From positions 592,937 to 656,936 of the forward strand of contig NZ_ML769302.1 of NCBI RefSeq assembly GCF_009720385.1: DNA of 64,000 nt, in the 5' to 3' direction. Within the stretch, counting starts at the first letter, position 1. Every line of letters starts with the position of its first letter. The notes under the pieces were generated by a model. That model saw only the letters and a list, made by a program, of their open reading frames with translations, was not told the DNA's origin and did no database searches. Below are positions 1 through 8,990 of this stretch, piece after piece. A program made the translations under genes and the position numbers. Source of the stretch: Catellatospora vulcania. Its GTDB lineage: Bacteria; Actinomycetota; Actinomycetes; Mycobacteriales; Micromonosporaceae.

Positions 1-1
1 C

Positions 2-265
2 ACCGCGCGGCTGGCCTGGCGCGACGCGGCGCAGCGGCTGGTCGCCGGCGAGGACTTCAAGCGCCAGGCGGCAATCGCGAAGCTGCACGCCAGTACGGTC
101 GCGGTGGACAACGCCCGGGACGCCACGCAGATCCACGGCGGCTACGGCTTCATGAACGAGTTCCCGGTCGCCCGCATGTGGCGCGACAGCAAGATCCTCG
201 AAATCGGCGAAGGCACCTCCGAGATCCAGCGCATGATCATCGCCCGCGACCTCGGCCTCCGCTGA
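2..265 (+). CDS. Acyl-CoA dehydrogenase, C-terminal part (5' end outside window)
   Basis: The open frame runs in from the left edge and gives about 87 residues of the C-terminal helical domain of an FAD-dependent acyl-CoA dehydrogenase. The diagnostic stretch is [19 protein letters not shown] followed by [18 protein letters not shown], which forms the FAD/acyl-CoA end of the family. The enzyme would oxidise a fatty or branched-chain acyl-CoA and pass electrons to ETF; the substrate cannot be told from this fragment. It is convergent with the lipoprotein gene downstream, with a long palindrome between them. The family is certain, the subfamily is not. Confidence 0.93.
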   Translation, partial: TARLAWRDAAQRLVAGEDFKRQAAIAKLHASTVAVDNARDATQIHGGYGFMNEFPVARMWRDSKILEIGEGTSEIQRMIIARDLGLR

Positions 266-292
266 CCCTGCCCCCCGCGCCCCTTCTCCTGC

Positions 293-355
293 CGCAACTC
301 TTGAGGAGTCGCGCCTTTCCGGCGGTCCGGAAGGCACGACTCCTCAAGAGTTGTG
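293..355. repeat. Dispersed palindrome, copy 1 (convergent junction)
   Basis: Near-perfect hairpin. The outer arms CAACTCTTGAGGAGTCG (295-311) and CGACTCCTCAAGAGTTG (337-353) are exact inverses, and inside them GCCTTTCCGG faces CCGGAAGGC. It lies between two genes that end toward each other. Five related copies occur in the window. No strong T-run follows, so a bidirectional terminator role is an inference. Confidence 0.9.
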
Positions 356-371
356 CGGGGGAACGGCCGGG

Positions 372-1175
372 TCAGGGCGTAGGGAGGAGGCGGGCGGCGT
401 CGGTGAAGACGGTGGTGATGGCGGCGGTGCGGGTGGGGGTGCCTTCCCAGCCGTGGTCGAAGACGACGGCCACGTGGTCGCCCCGGCGGATCACGGCGAT
501 GAGGTATCGCGCCTCTCGGGGTGAGGCCTCCTGCGGTTGCAGGTAGCGGTGGTGCAGTACCAGCCGCAGTGACTCGTCGCCCAGCTTCGGCGCGGTGACC
601 AGGGAGTACTCGTAGCGGGCGCCGTCGCGGGTGTAGGAGCCGCAGCGGTTCACGGCCGCGCGCAGGTCGGCCAGGTAGTTCCGGGCGCCGCCGGCCGAAT
701 AGCGGGTGACCGTGTGGTCGTAACTGTCGGTGGAGATCTCGCCGGGGGTGCTGCTGCTGTTCCACAGCCGGCGGCCGCCGCGCCGGTCGGCGACCAGCGC
801 CTCGCTGGGCAGCGTGCCCGTAGCGCACACCCGCGGCAGGATGTCGTACCCCGCCGGGTCCGGCTCGCCGGGCGGGGCCGGCCGGACGTGATAGCAGAGC
901 TCGCCCCGGTCCTCGGTGAACGTGCCCGGCAGGAACAGCGCGTCGGCGATGAGGCCCGGGTAGGTGTCCAGGCAGCGGCCGCCCGCAGGCGGCTCGGGCG
1001 ACGGCTGCGCGGACGGTTGCCCGGTCGGCTCCGGGCTCGCCGGGGCGAGCGTTTGCGACGTGCCGGACGCCGGCGCGGTGACCGGCGGGGGCCCCGGCCG
1101 GTCGCAGCCCCCGGCCAGCGCTGCGACCAGCGCTGATACGGCCAGCACGCGCCACGGAATGTTCGGTGCGGTCAT
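372..1175 (-). CDS. Putative secreted lipoprotein, unknown function
   Basis: A 267-residue protein. The N-terminus MTAPNIPWRVLAVSALVAAL leads to AGGC, a lipobox-like cleavage site near residue 25, followed by a Pro/Ser/Thr-rich linker to about residue 60 and a globular domain with several Cys (CLDTYP, LCYHV, RVCATG, RCGSY). It is probably exported and lipid-anchored to the outer face of the membrane. The ATG at 1175 is chosen because GGAAGGAG lies six bases upstream and the signal sequence starts there; longer in-frame starts add only basic low-complexity sequence. The domain is not recognised; it vaguely resembles extracellular sensor domains of actinobacterial lipoproteins, but that is not claimed. 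Confidence 0.8.
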   Translation of the reverse strand: MTAPNIPWRVLAVSALVAALAGGCDRPGPPPVTAPASGTSQTLAPASPEPTGQPSAQPSPEPPAGGRCLDTYPGLIADALFLPGTFTEDRGELCYHVRPAPPGEPDPAGYDILPRVCATGTLPSEALVADRRGGRRLWNSSSTPGEISTDSYDHTVTRYSAGGARNYLADLRAAVNRCGSYTRDGARYEYSLVTAPKLGDESLRLVLHHRYLQPQEASPREARYLIAVIRRGDHVAVVFDHGWEGTPTRTAAITTVFTDAARLLPTP

Positions 1176-1439
1176 GAGCGCTCCTTCCACCGGTCGACCG
1201 CGGCACGGCCGAGGTCCCCGTCGTATACCGGACCGCCCCGTGACGGCCCGGTGACTGAAGACACTCGATGGGCGGCGATCCGGTTGCGGCCTGTCGCCGG
1301 TCGGACAGTGCCGCTCGGGCCCGGCACGCGGCCGGTCGGCGGAAAGGTTGCGGTGTGACACCGGTCATGCCCGGTGAGTGCGCCAAAAAGTAGACGCTCG
1401 ACTCCCACGTTCGGTTTCGGATGCGTAGTCTTTGCGGCC

Positions 1440-3905
1440 ATGGTCCCAGGTCACCCGGTTCCCGTTGAGGCCGCCGACACGTCGGCGGCCTCCTTCAGCG
1501 CGCTCCTTCGCGCGCACCGGGACGCCGCGCGGCTGACCCAGTCGGAACTCGCCGCGCGGGCCGGGCTCGGCGTGCGCACAGTCCGGGACCTGGAGCACGG
1601 CCGGGCTTCACGACCGCAGCGCAGCACGGTCGAGTTGCTGGTCGGCGCGCTGGGGCTGACCGGCGACCCGGCCACGGAGTTCTACACGGCCGCACGCGGC
1701 CAGGCCCAGCAGCGGCCCGAGCCGCCCCCGCGGCCCGCGACGTTCACCCTGCCGGCGCCGCCCGAGCTTTACGGCCGGGCGGAGGAGTCGGCCGCGCTGG
1801 CGGCACACCTGGTCGCCCAGCCGGGGCTCACCACGCTGGTGGGCCTCGCCGGGGTCGGCAAGAGCGCGCTGGCCCTGAGCGTCGCCCATCTGGTGCAGCC
1901 GCAGTTCCCGGCGGGGGTGGCCGCGATCAGCATCGCGGCGGGCGACACCGTCACCGATGTGCGCGACGTCGTCTGCGCGGTCCTCGGCGTGAACCGCCCC
2001 GCTGACCTGCCGACCCGGCTGGAGCAGCCGGTTCTGCTCATGATCGACGCGGTGGACCGGTCGCCGGACGCCTTCCGGACCGTGCTGGGCGAGTTGCTCG
2101 CGCAGGCCCCCGCGCTGCGCGTGCTCGCCTCGGCGCGGGCCCCGCTCGGTCCCGCGGGCGAGCAGGTGTGGCCGCTGGGCCCGCTGGCGCTGCCTCCGGC
2201 CGGAACACGCACGCTGGCCGAGGCGGAACGGCACCCGGCGAGCGCGCTCTTCCTGGCCCGGTGGCGGCAGGTGCGCCGCTCGTCGGCTGACGTCGAGGTC
2301 GAGGCGCTGGTCACGCTGGTACGCCGCCTCGGCGGGCTGCCGCTGGCGATCGAGCTGGCCGCCGCCCGGGGCCGGGTGCTCGACCCCGCCGAGATGCTCG
2401 CCCGGTACGGCAACCGCCTGCTGGAGTTGGGCAGCGCCGACGTCGCCGCCTCGCCGCCGCTGGTGACCCTGCGCGACGTGGTGACGGCGAGCTACCGCCT
2501 GCTGGAGCCGGCGCAGCGGGAGGCGCTGCGAAGGCTGGCCGTGTTCGGCTACCGCTGGTCCGTCGAGCTGGCCGAGGAGCTGCTCGGCCCGCAGGTCGAC
2601 GTGGTGCCCGTGCTGGAACGGCTGGTGGAACTGGGCCTGGTGCAGGTGCGCGGCTCGGGGGCGTTCCGCTTCGTGCTGCTGGACGTCGTGAAGGAGTACG
2701 CCGCCGAGCAGGCCGAGGTGGCCGGCGAGCTGGCCGCCGCACGCCGCCGGCACGGAGTGGTCTTCGCCCGGTTCGCGGCCCGCACCGCCCCGACGATGGT
2801 GGGGTCCACCCTGGCCGCGGCGGTGGCCCGGCTCGACGACCTGGCCAGCGACCTGTGGGCGGCGCTGGCCCACTCCGCCGAGCACGATCCGCACACCGCG
2901 CTGTGCCTGGCCTCGAAGCTGCCCCGGTGGTGGCGTTTCCGCGGCCGGGACCAGCAGGGCAGGCAGTGGCTGCTGCGGCTGCTCGACGACCCGCGTACCG
3001 CCGACGCCGACCCGATCGTGCGCGCCTGGGCGAACCTGGGCGTGGTGCAGCTCGCGGCCGAACACGGCGCGGGCCGGGCCGAGCTGGCCCGCGGCGAGAC
3101 CGCACTGGCGGCGTTCCTGCTGGTGGGCGATGTGACCGGGGAGCTGGCGGCGCGCGGGGTGCTGCAGTTCGTGCACCAGAGCGCGGGGGAGTACGACGAC
3201 GCCCGCCGCCACGGCGAGGCGACGCTGGCACTGGCCACCCGGACCGGCCGGGTGAACGACATGGCGGTGGCCCAGCACAACCTGATCTGGCACGACCTGC
3301 GCGAGGGTGATCTCGCCGCGGCGCAGCGGCGGCTGGCCGCGGTGGACCGGCTGTCGGCGCGGTCCGGGGAGCACAAACTGCGCGCGCTGGCGCGGGCCAA
3401 CCTGGCCGAGGTGCTACGCCTGGACGGCCGCTACGACGAGGCGGTGCGGGTGGGGCAGCAGGCCGTGGAGATGCTGGCCGAGGTCGGCAATCCGGGCGAG
3501 CGCCGGCGGCTGGTGGGCGTGGTGGGGCTGGCGTACGCCCAGGGCGGGCGGCTGGAGGAGGCGGACAAGACGCTGGCCGACATCCGCGCGATGCTGGAGG
3601 ACGAGCCGGACCCCGGATTCGACGTGCCAGGTTCGGTCGAGCCCGAGGAGGACTGGTACTGCGCCATGATCGAGGCGACGGTGGCCTGGCAGCGCGGGCA
3701 CCGCACGCTCGCGGCCTCGTGGTTCGCGGCGGCGGCACGGCTGACCAGCGGCCTCAACGACCGGCGGGACATGATGGAGGCCCTGGTCGGGCTGGCGGCG
3801 ACCAGCGACGAGCCGGCCGAGGTGGTGACCCGGCTCTATGAGCTGCGGGACAGCACGGGCATCTCGCTCACGCCGCGAACGCTGGAACTGCTCAGCCACC
3901 TCTGA
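1440..3905 (+). CDS. XRE-STAND-TPR transcriptional regulator
   Basis: A large cytoplasmic regulator of about 821 residues. Order: XRE-type helix-turn-helix at about 18-56 (LTQSELAARAGLGVRTVRDL), a linker, a STAND/NB-ARC ATPase starting at GRAEES near 112 with Walker A GLAGVGKSALA near 135 and the plant-R-like motif GGLPLAIELAAARGR near 297, then a long helical TPR-like region to the end. STAND proteins are ligand-gated switches that oligomerise on ATP binding; the XRE head suggests control of transcription. The ATG at 1440 is preferred: TAGTCT at 1426-1431 could be the -10 of a leaderless transcript. An in-frame GTG at 1374 would add 22 residues unlike the family. It is not in an obvious operon, and target and ligand are unknown. 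Confidence 0.88.
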   Translation: MVPGHPVPVEAADTSAASFSALLRAHRDAARLTQSELAARAGLGVRTVRDLEHGRASRPQRSTVELLVGALGLTGDPATEFYTAARGQAQQRPEPPPRPATFTLPAPPELYGRAEESAALAAHLVAQPGLTTLVGLAGVGKSALALSVAHLVQPQFPAGVAAISIAAGDTVTDVRDVVCAVLGVNRPADLPTRLEQPVLLMIDAVDRSPDAFRTVLGELLAQAPALRVLASARAPLGPAGEQVWPLGPLALPPAGTRTLAEAERHPASALFLARWRQVRRSSADVEVEALVTLVRRLGGLPLAIELAAARGRVLDPAEMLARYGNRLLELGSADVAASPPLVTLRDVVTASYRLLEPAQREALRRLAVFGYRWSVELAEELLGPQVDVVPVLERLVELGLVQVRGSGAFRFVLLDVVKEYAAEQAEVAGELAAARRRHGVVFARFAARTAPTMVGSTLAAAVARLDDLASDLWAALAHSAEHDPHTALCLASKLPRWWRFRGRDQQGRQWLLRLLDDPRTADADPIVRAWANLGVVQLAAEHGAGRAELARGETALAAFLLVGDVTGELAARGVLQFVHQSAGEYDDARRHGEATLALATRTGRVNDMAVAQHNLIWHDLREGDLAAAQRRLAAVDRLSARSGEHKLRALARANLAEVLRLDGRYDEAVRVGQQAVEMLAEVGNPGERRRLVGVVGLAYAQGGRLEEADKTLADIRAMLEDEPDPGFDVPGSVEPEEDWYCAMIEATVAWQRGHRTLAASWFAAAARLTSGLNDRRDMMEALVGLAATSDEPAEVVTRLYELRDSTGISLTPRTLELLSHL

Positions 3906-4192
3906 CCGGTGGCGGAGCCCGGAAGCTGCGTTCGGCGCGGGCGGCCCCCCGACGGATGATGTCCCTCCGCGGCCGCCGAAGCGAACCGCGCCCCCCGCCG
4001 TCTCCGCCCGCGCCGATGCAGCCCCGTGCAGGACCGCCGACAACCGTGTCGGCCCGGCCGTCCTCCACAGGGCCATGACGCTAGCAGCCCGGTTCACCCG
4101 ATTCGGGGCTTTAACCGTCCTTTCTGGCGCGACTTCGGCACTTCTGCCGCCGGTTCTGCCGCAGCGGCAGCACTGCCCGCGGCATGGGATCG

Positions 4193-4693
4193 TCACTGGT
4201 CATGAATGCCGGCGGTCGCCTCCGGGCGGACCGCGTCGCGCACCACGCGCAGGCCGACGAGCAAGCCCTGCAGTTGGCGCTGGGTCAGTGGGCCGATGAG
4301 CCATTCGTCAAGCAGTTCCAGGTGGCCCGGAACGGTCTCCTGCAGGCGGGCCAGGCCTTTGCTGGTGAGGGCGGCGAACGAGCTGCGCCGGTCGATGTCG
4401 CAGGGGACCCGGCAGACCAGGGCCTCCCGCTCGAGCCGGTCGATCATGCGGGTCACCCCGCTCGTGCTCATGGAGGTCTGTCGGGACAGGTCGGTCATGC
4501 GCAGCCGTCGTTCGGGAGAGCGGGCCAGTCGCAGCAGCACTTCGAACTCGACGGGTGCCAGGCCGTGCGCGGCGAGCTGCTCCGCGCAGAGGGTGTTGAG
4601 GCTGGTGTACGCCTCTGTCAAAAGGCCCATGGCGGTGAGCCTCGAATCCTCGAGTAGCTCCATTTGCGCATCGTATATGGAGAGATGGCACAT
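4193..4693 (-). CDS. MarR-family transcriptional regulator
   Basis: A 166-residue winged-helix repressor. The core APVEFEVLLRLARSPERRLR, MTDLSRQTSMSTSGVTRMID and LVCRVPCDIDRRSSF matches helix 2, the recognition helix and the beta wing of MarR, including the conserved DxRxS wing. The start at 4693 has AAGGG about seven bases upstream; an alternative ATG at 4663 follows a TATACG box and could be leaderless. It is divergent from the glutamate-cysteine-ligase-like gene, with 127 bp between them, so the regulator probably controls that gene and itself. MarR proteins usually sense phenolics, oxidants or thiol-reactive compounds. The 287 bp downstream (3906-4192) show no gene. Confidence 0.92.
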   Translation of the reverse strand: MCHLSIYDAQMELLEDSRLTAMGLLTEAYTSLNTLCAEQLAAHGLAPVEFEVLLRLARSPERRLRMTDLSRQTSMSTSGVTRMIDRLEREALVCRVPCDIDRRSSFAALTSKGLARLQETVPGHLELLDEWLIGPLTQRQLQGLLVGLRVVRDAVRPEATAGIHDQ

Positions 4694-4820
4694 TTGTTGC
4701 CCTTCGTTTCCCGCAGAGTGGGACGACGGGTGTGCCAATCGGGACGACCACCCGATACGACTGTCGCCCGCGAACCGTACTCTGAGGGTTCGTTTGGTGA
4801 CCGTGTGTCGGGGAGGGCTC
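4694..4820. promoter_or_regulatory. Divergent promoter region of marR and the GCS2-like gene
   Basis: The 127 bp between the divergent starts contain two direct copies of GGGACGAC (near 4729 and 4742), flanked by short inverted CGGGT/ACCCG arms. This is where a MarR dimer could act on both genes. No clean -35/-10 pair was identified. Confidence 0.4.
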
Positions 4821-6296
4821 ATGGGCAAGGACGTTTCGCTGCAGACGTTCACCCGCCAGGAACGGGAGCACTACCGCCAGAAGGTGAGACGCTGCCTGGA
4901 CGTGTTCGCGTTGATGCTCAACGACTTCAGCTTCGACCACGACCATCCGACCACCGGGCTGGAGATCGAGCTGAACCTCGTCGACGCGGACCACCTGCCG
5001 ACGATGGTGAACGAGGAGGTCCTGCGCGACCTGGCCGATCCCCAGTTCCAGACCGAACTCGGACGGTTCAATCTGGAGCTGAACGTCCCGCCGCGGCTCA
5101 TCTCGGAAGACGGGCTGGTGCTGTATGAGCAGCAGATCATTGAGAGCCTGCGCCGCGCGGACGCACACGCCCGCAAGCACGACGCCGCGATCCTCACCAT
5201 CGGCATCCTGCCGACGCTCACCACCGACCACACGGTCACCGAGAACCTGTCCGTCAACGGGCGCTACCGCTCGCTCAACGAGGAGATCCTGGCCGCCCGG
5301 GGCGAGCAGATCGGCGTCGACATCAGGGGAGCGGACCGGCTGCGCATCCGCACCGACTCCATCGCCCCCGAGGCGGCCTGCACCAGCCTGCAGTTCCACC
5401 TGCAGGTCTCGCCCGCGGAGTTCGCCGCCTACTGGAACGCCTCGCAGGTCATCGCGGGGGTGCAGGTCGCGGTCGGGGCGAACTCGCCCTACCTGTTCGG
5501 CCACCAGCTCTGGTCGGAGACCCGGATCGCGCTGTTCGAGCAGGCCACCGACACCCGCCCGGACGAGCTGAAGGCCCAGGGCGTACGCCCCCGGGTCTGG
5601 TTCGGCGAGCGCTGGGTCACCTCGATCTTCGACCTGTTCGAGGAGAACGTCCGCTACTTCCCGCCGCTGCTGCCGATCGCGGAGGAGGAGGACCCGCTGG
5701 CCGTGCTGCACAGCGGCGGCGTGCCCCGGCTGGGCGAGCTGCGGCTGCACAACGGCACCATCTACCGCTGGAACCGGCCGGTGTACGACATCATGGGCGG
5801 CCGCCCGCACCTGCGGGTGGAGAACCGGGTGCTGCCCGCGGGCCCGACCGTGGTCGACATGCTGGCCAACGGCGCGCTCTACTTCGGACTCGTGCGTGCG
5901 CTGGTGGAGGAGGACCGTCCGCTCTGGACGCAGCTGCCCTTCAGCGTGGCGCAGGACAACTTCCACGCCGCCGCCCGCCGCGGCATCGCCGCACCGGTCT
6001 GGTGGCCGCGCCTCGGCGAGATCCGGGTGACCGACCTGGTGCTGGAGATGCTGCTGCCGAAGGCCGCCGAAGGGCTCGACCGGTTCGGCGTCGACCCGGC
6101 GCACCGCGACCGCCTGCTGGGCATCATCGAGCAGCGCTGCCTCACCGGGCGCAACGGCTCCACCTGGCAGGTCGCCACGGTACGGGCGCTGGAGGCGGCC
6201 GGCGCGACCCGGCCCGCGGCGCTGCGCGCCATGGTCGGCCGGTACGCCGAACACCAGCGCACCAACGAACCGGTGCACACCTGGCCCGTGGGCTGA
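4821..6296 (+). CDS. Glutamate-cysteine ligase family (GCS2-like) enzyme
   Basis: A 491-residue cytoplasmic enzyme of the GCS2 carboxylate-amine ligase family. GLEIELNLVDADHLP near residue 46 is the conserved acidic metal/ATP-binding start, ELGRFNLELNVPP follows, and the C-terminal half keeps RVENRVLPAGPTVVDMLANG. The family makes gamma-glutamyl amide bonds with ATP. Actinobacteria of this type normally use mycothiol rather than glutathione, so the acceptor may not be cysteine. The ATG at 4821 has GGGAGG just upstream. Divergent from a MarR repressor, which suggests induction by a small molecule. The family is clear, the substrate is not. Confidence 0.85.
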   Translation: MGKDVSLQTFTRQEREHYRQKVRRCLDVFALMLNDFSFDHDHPTTGLEIELNLVDADHLPTMVNEEVLRDLADPQFQTELGRFNLELNVPPRLISEDGLVLYEQQIIESLRRADAHARKHDAAILTIGILPTLTTDHTVTENLSVNGRYRSLNEEILAARGEQIGVDIRGADRLRIRTDSIAPEAACTSLQFHLQVSPAEFAAYWNASQVIAGVQVAVGANSPYLFGHQLWSETRIALFEQATDTRPDELKAQGVRPRVWFGERWVTSIFDLFEENVRYFPPLLPIAEEEDPLAVLHSGGVPRLGELRLHNGTIYRWNRPVYDIMGGRPHLRVENRVLPAGPTVVDMLANGALYFGLVRALVEEDRPLWTQLPFSVAQDNFHAAARRGIAAPVWWPRLGEIRVTDLVLEMLLPKAAEGLDRFGVDPAHRDRLLGIIEQRCLTGRNGSTWQVATVRALEAAGATRPAALRAMVGRYAEHQRTNEPVHTWPVG

Positions 6297-6348
6297 TTCG
6301 GCCTGACAGCGGATGGTGTGACCGTCGACCTCGGGGGAGGGTGCAGCC

Positions 6349-7596
6349 GTGACCGGTGACAGTGATGACGCCCGGCCCTGGGCGCTGCCGGCGACGCTGG
6401 CCGCGCTGGCGGCTGTGGTCGCCGCGGTGGCGCTGCCGCCGTGGCTGCCCGGGGGAGCCCCGCGGCCTTCGTCGACGCAGGTCCTGCCGGCCGCGAGCGT
6501 GCCGGTGCCGCAGCCCGCGCCGAGCCGGTCCCCGGTGCCCTCACCGAGCCCGGCGACCGGTTCGCCTGCTCCCGTGGGCGGGCCGTTCGTGCCGCGTTCG
6601 TTCACCGTCGTCGGCAGCGGCGACGTGCTGCTGCACGGGGGCCTGTGGCGGCAGGCGCAGCGGGACGCGGGCGGCCGCGGCTACGACTTCGCGCCGCTGC
6701 TCAAGGGGGTGCGCCCGGTGATCGAGTCGGCCGACCTGGCCGTCTGCCACCTGGAGACGCCGCTGGGCGGCCCGCAGGGCCCGTTCACCGGTTATCCGAT
6801 CTTCAAGGTTCCGCCGCAGATCGTGCCCGCCCTGCAGCAGACCGGCTACGACGCCTGCTCCACCGCGTCCAACCACTCCCTGGACGGCGGCGAGGCCGGG
6901 GTGCGGCGCACGCTCGCCGCCCTCGACGCGGCCGGGATCGCCCACGCGGGCATGGCCCGCAGCCGGGCCGAGCAGGACAAGCCCACCATCGTCACGGTAC
7001 GCGGAGTGCGGGTCGCGCTGCTGTCCTACACCTTCTCGTTCAACGGCCTGACCCGGCCGAAGGGCAAGGACTGGCTGGTCAACGCCCTCGATCCGGCGCG
7101 CGTCCGGCAGGCGGCGGGCCGGGCCCGGCAGGCCGGGGCCGAGGTCGTCATCGTGTCGATCCACTGGGGCACCGAGTACCAGCACCGCCCGAACGAGCAG
7201 CAGGTGGCCGTCGCACGGCAGCTGCTCCGGGACGGCGCGGTGGACCTGATCCTGGGCCACCACGCGCACGTGGTGCAGCCGTTCGAGCGGATCGCGGGGC
7301 GCTGGGTCGCGTACGGCATGGGCAACCACGTGTCGAACCAGAGTTTCTCCGACGACACCCGCGACGGGGTGATCAGCAGGTTCACCTTCGTGGAGACCGC
7401 GCCGGGCCGGTTCACCGTCTCCGCGGTCGCCGCGCTGCCGACGTACATGCAGCTCAACGATGGTCCGGCCCGGGTGCTGCTGGTGACTGCGTGTCCGGCG
7501 GCCCGCCGCGCGGCCTGCCGGGCCAGCGGCGAGCGCTCCGCCCGGGTGCTGCGCTCGCGTGGGGCGGGCAGCGTCGGCCTGGTCGTGGTGCGCTGA
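6349..7596 (+). CDS. CapA/YwtB-type metallophosphoesterase-like protein
   Basis: A 415-residue protein with an N-terminal hydrophobic anchor at about 12-30, a Pro/Ser linker to about 80, then a PGA_cap domain. Visible motifs are GSGDVLLHGG (metal-binding Asp), SNHSLDGG, IVSIHWGTEYQHRPN and LILGHHAHVVQP (metal-binding His). In Bacillus, CapA acts in poly-gamma-glutamate capsule synthesis, but actinobacterial relatives without capBC have no known substrate; no capB or capC is nearby. The GTG at 6349 follows GGGGGAGGG. The active site faces outside the membrane. It lies 52 bp after the ligase-like gene and may be co-transcribed with it. Confidence 0.87.
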   Translation: MTGDSDDARPWALPATLAALAAVVAAVALPPWLPGGAPRPSSTQVLPAASVPVPQPAPSRSPVPSPSPATGSPAPVGGPFVPRSFTVVGSGDVLLHGGLWRQAQRDAGGRGYDFAPLLKGVRPVIESADLAVCHLETPLGGPQGPFTGYPIFKVPPQIVPALQQTGYDACSTASNHSLDGGEAGVRRTLAALDAAGIAHAGMARSRAEQDKPTIVTVRGVRVALLSYTFSFNGLTRPKGKDWLVNALDPARVRQAAGRARQAGAEVVIVSIHWGTEYQHRPNEQQVAVARQLLRDGAVDLILGHHAHVVQPFERIAGRWVAYGMGNHVSNQSFSDDTRDGVISRFTFVETAPGRFTVSAVAALPTYMQLNDGPARVLLVTACPAARRAACRASGERSARVLRSRGAGSVGLVVVR

Positions 7597-7654
7597 GCCG
7601 AGCTGTCGTGACGGGCCGCCCGACTGCCGGGAGGGCCGTGCCGATCAGGGCAGG

Positions 7655-8893
7655 TCAGCGCTTCTTGCGGGGCTGCTTCGGGCTGGGCGGGCCAGCCGTG
7701 GGGGAGACGGCGTCGCCCGTGCCGGCCGGTGTGTCGCTGACCGGCACGTCAGCGGTGGGTTCGTCCGCCGGCTTCTCGGCGGCGGCCTGCGCCGGGGCGG
7801 CCTTGGCGACGGAGGCCCTGCCGTAGGCCGGTTTGCCGGAGGCGGCCTTGCCCGACGCCTCCTTGCCGGAGGTGTCCTTGAGCGATCCGGTCCTGTCCGC
7901 GTCGCTCTTGTCCGGGGTGGCCTGCGCTGGCACGGCCGGAGCCGGGGTGGCGTCGGCACCGGTGTACTGCGGTGGGACGGGCGCGGTCGCCGCCTTCACC
8001 GGCCGGGGGCGGCGCGGGCTGCAGAGCACCAGCGCCAGCACCGAGCCGATCAGGCCGGCGAACACGGCGTAGGGCGCGACCAGATGGGCGGAGAGCTGCT
8101 CCGGCAGCGCGCCGGTCAGCTTCGGCGCGGCCAGCAGGTAGGCCACGGCGACCAGGGCCGGGCCGGCGGCGCCCGAGAGCGCGACCCCAGCCTGGCCGTC
8201 CCGGCGGCGGGCGGCGGGCAGTGCGGCGAGGAACCCGATGACCACGGCGGCCAGCGCGGCGATGGCCGCGCCGGGCAGGTAGACGCTGCGGAACCAGGGC
8301 CCGTCGGTGGTGACCGGCCAGGAGCCGAGCTGCGCCACGACGGTCTGGCGCCCGGCCGCGATGCCGTCGGCCACCGCGGTGACCGCGAGCAGCCACAACC
8401 AGCCGCCGGTGGCCAGCACGTTGGCCGCGATCGAGCGGGCGACCAGGGCGGCCACCGAGATGAACAGGCCGAGCAGCACCCCGGCGATGGCGTATCCGCC
8501 GACGATCAGGTGCGGGGCGAACGTGTCGGCACGCTCGGCGACCCGGGCGGGCACCGCGGTCAGCGCGACGACGACCAGACCACCCAGTGCCGCCGCGATC
8601 GACAGCGCGGCGCGGCGCAGCACGCGGACCGCTGTCGACGACTGGACAGTCGGCTGGCCGACGCGATCGGCCACTACGGCACCGAGCACCACCGACAGGG
8701 CGGAAATCCACACCGTCCAGGCCAGACTCGCCAGCCAGGCGGCCTCGTCCCCGCCGTGCACGGTGGGGACCCAGGAGAAGACGCCCAAGCCGTATCCGAC
8801 GCCCAACTGTGCTGCTCCCGCTGCGGCGGCGACTCCCACCGCGACGGCGACGGAGCTCAGTCCCAGCCGCGTACCCGGGCCCTGAAGTGACAT
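7655..8893 (-). CDS. Polytopic membrane protein with Lys/Ala-rich cytosolic tail
   Basis: A 412-residue protein. About seven or eight hydrophobic segments occupy roughly residues 10-275 (for example LGGLVVVALTAV and AAIAALAAVVIGFLAAL), followed by a hydrophilic tail of about 135 residues rich in Ala, Pro, Ser and Lys, with repeated SGK units (KDTSGKEASGKAASGKPAYG) and a basic end, PKQPRKKR. The ATG at 8893 has no Shine-Dalgarno, but TATACG lies 10-15 bases upstream on the coding strand, so the mRNA is probably leaderless. It is divergent from the PASTA genes. No family was recognised; membrane location is secure, function is not. Confidence 0.8.
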   Translation of the reverse strand: MSLQGPGTRLGLSSVAVAVGVAAAAGAAQLGVGYGLGVFSWVPTVHGGDEAAWLASLAWTVWISALSVVLGAVVADRVGQPTVQSSTAVRVLRRAALSIAAALGGLVVVALTAVPARVAERADTFAPHLIVGGYAIAGVLLGLFISVAALVARSIAANVLATGGWLWLLAVTAVADGIAAGRQTVVAQLGSWPVTTDGPWFRSVYLPGAAIAALAAVVIGFLAALPAARRRDGQAGVALSGAAGPALVAVAYLLAAPKLTGALPEQLSAHLVAPYAVFAGLIGSVLALVLCSPRRPRPVKAATAPVPPQYTGADATPAPAVPAQATPDKSDADRTGSLKDTSGKEASGKAASGKPAYGRASVAKAAPAQAAAEKPADEPTADVPVSDTPAGTGDAVSPTAGPPSPKQPRKKR

Positions 8894-8990
8894 GACGCGA
8901 GCGTATAGCAATGCGAGGGCGGTTCGTGTGAACGGTTTACTCTCGTTGCGGCGTAGCGTTCGCCGGGCGTACCCGAAAGAGGAGACCATC

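Noticed and set aside
1608-3374. Long minus-strand frames opposite the STAND regulator and many other genes
   Set aside because: In GC-rich DNA the antisense of real genes stays open; these frames are Arg/Pro/Ala-rich, lack RBS and match no family.
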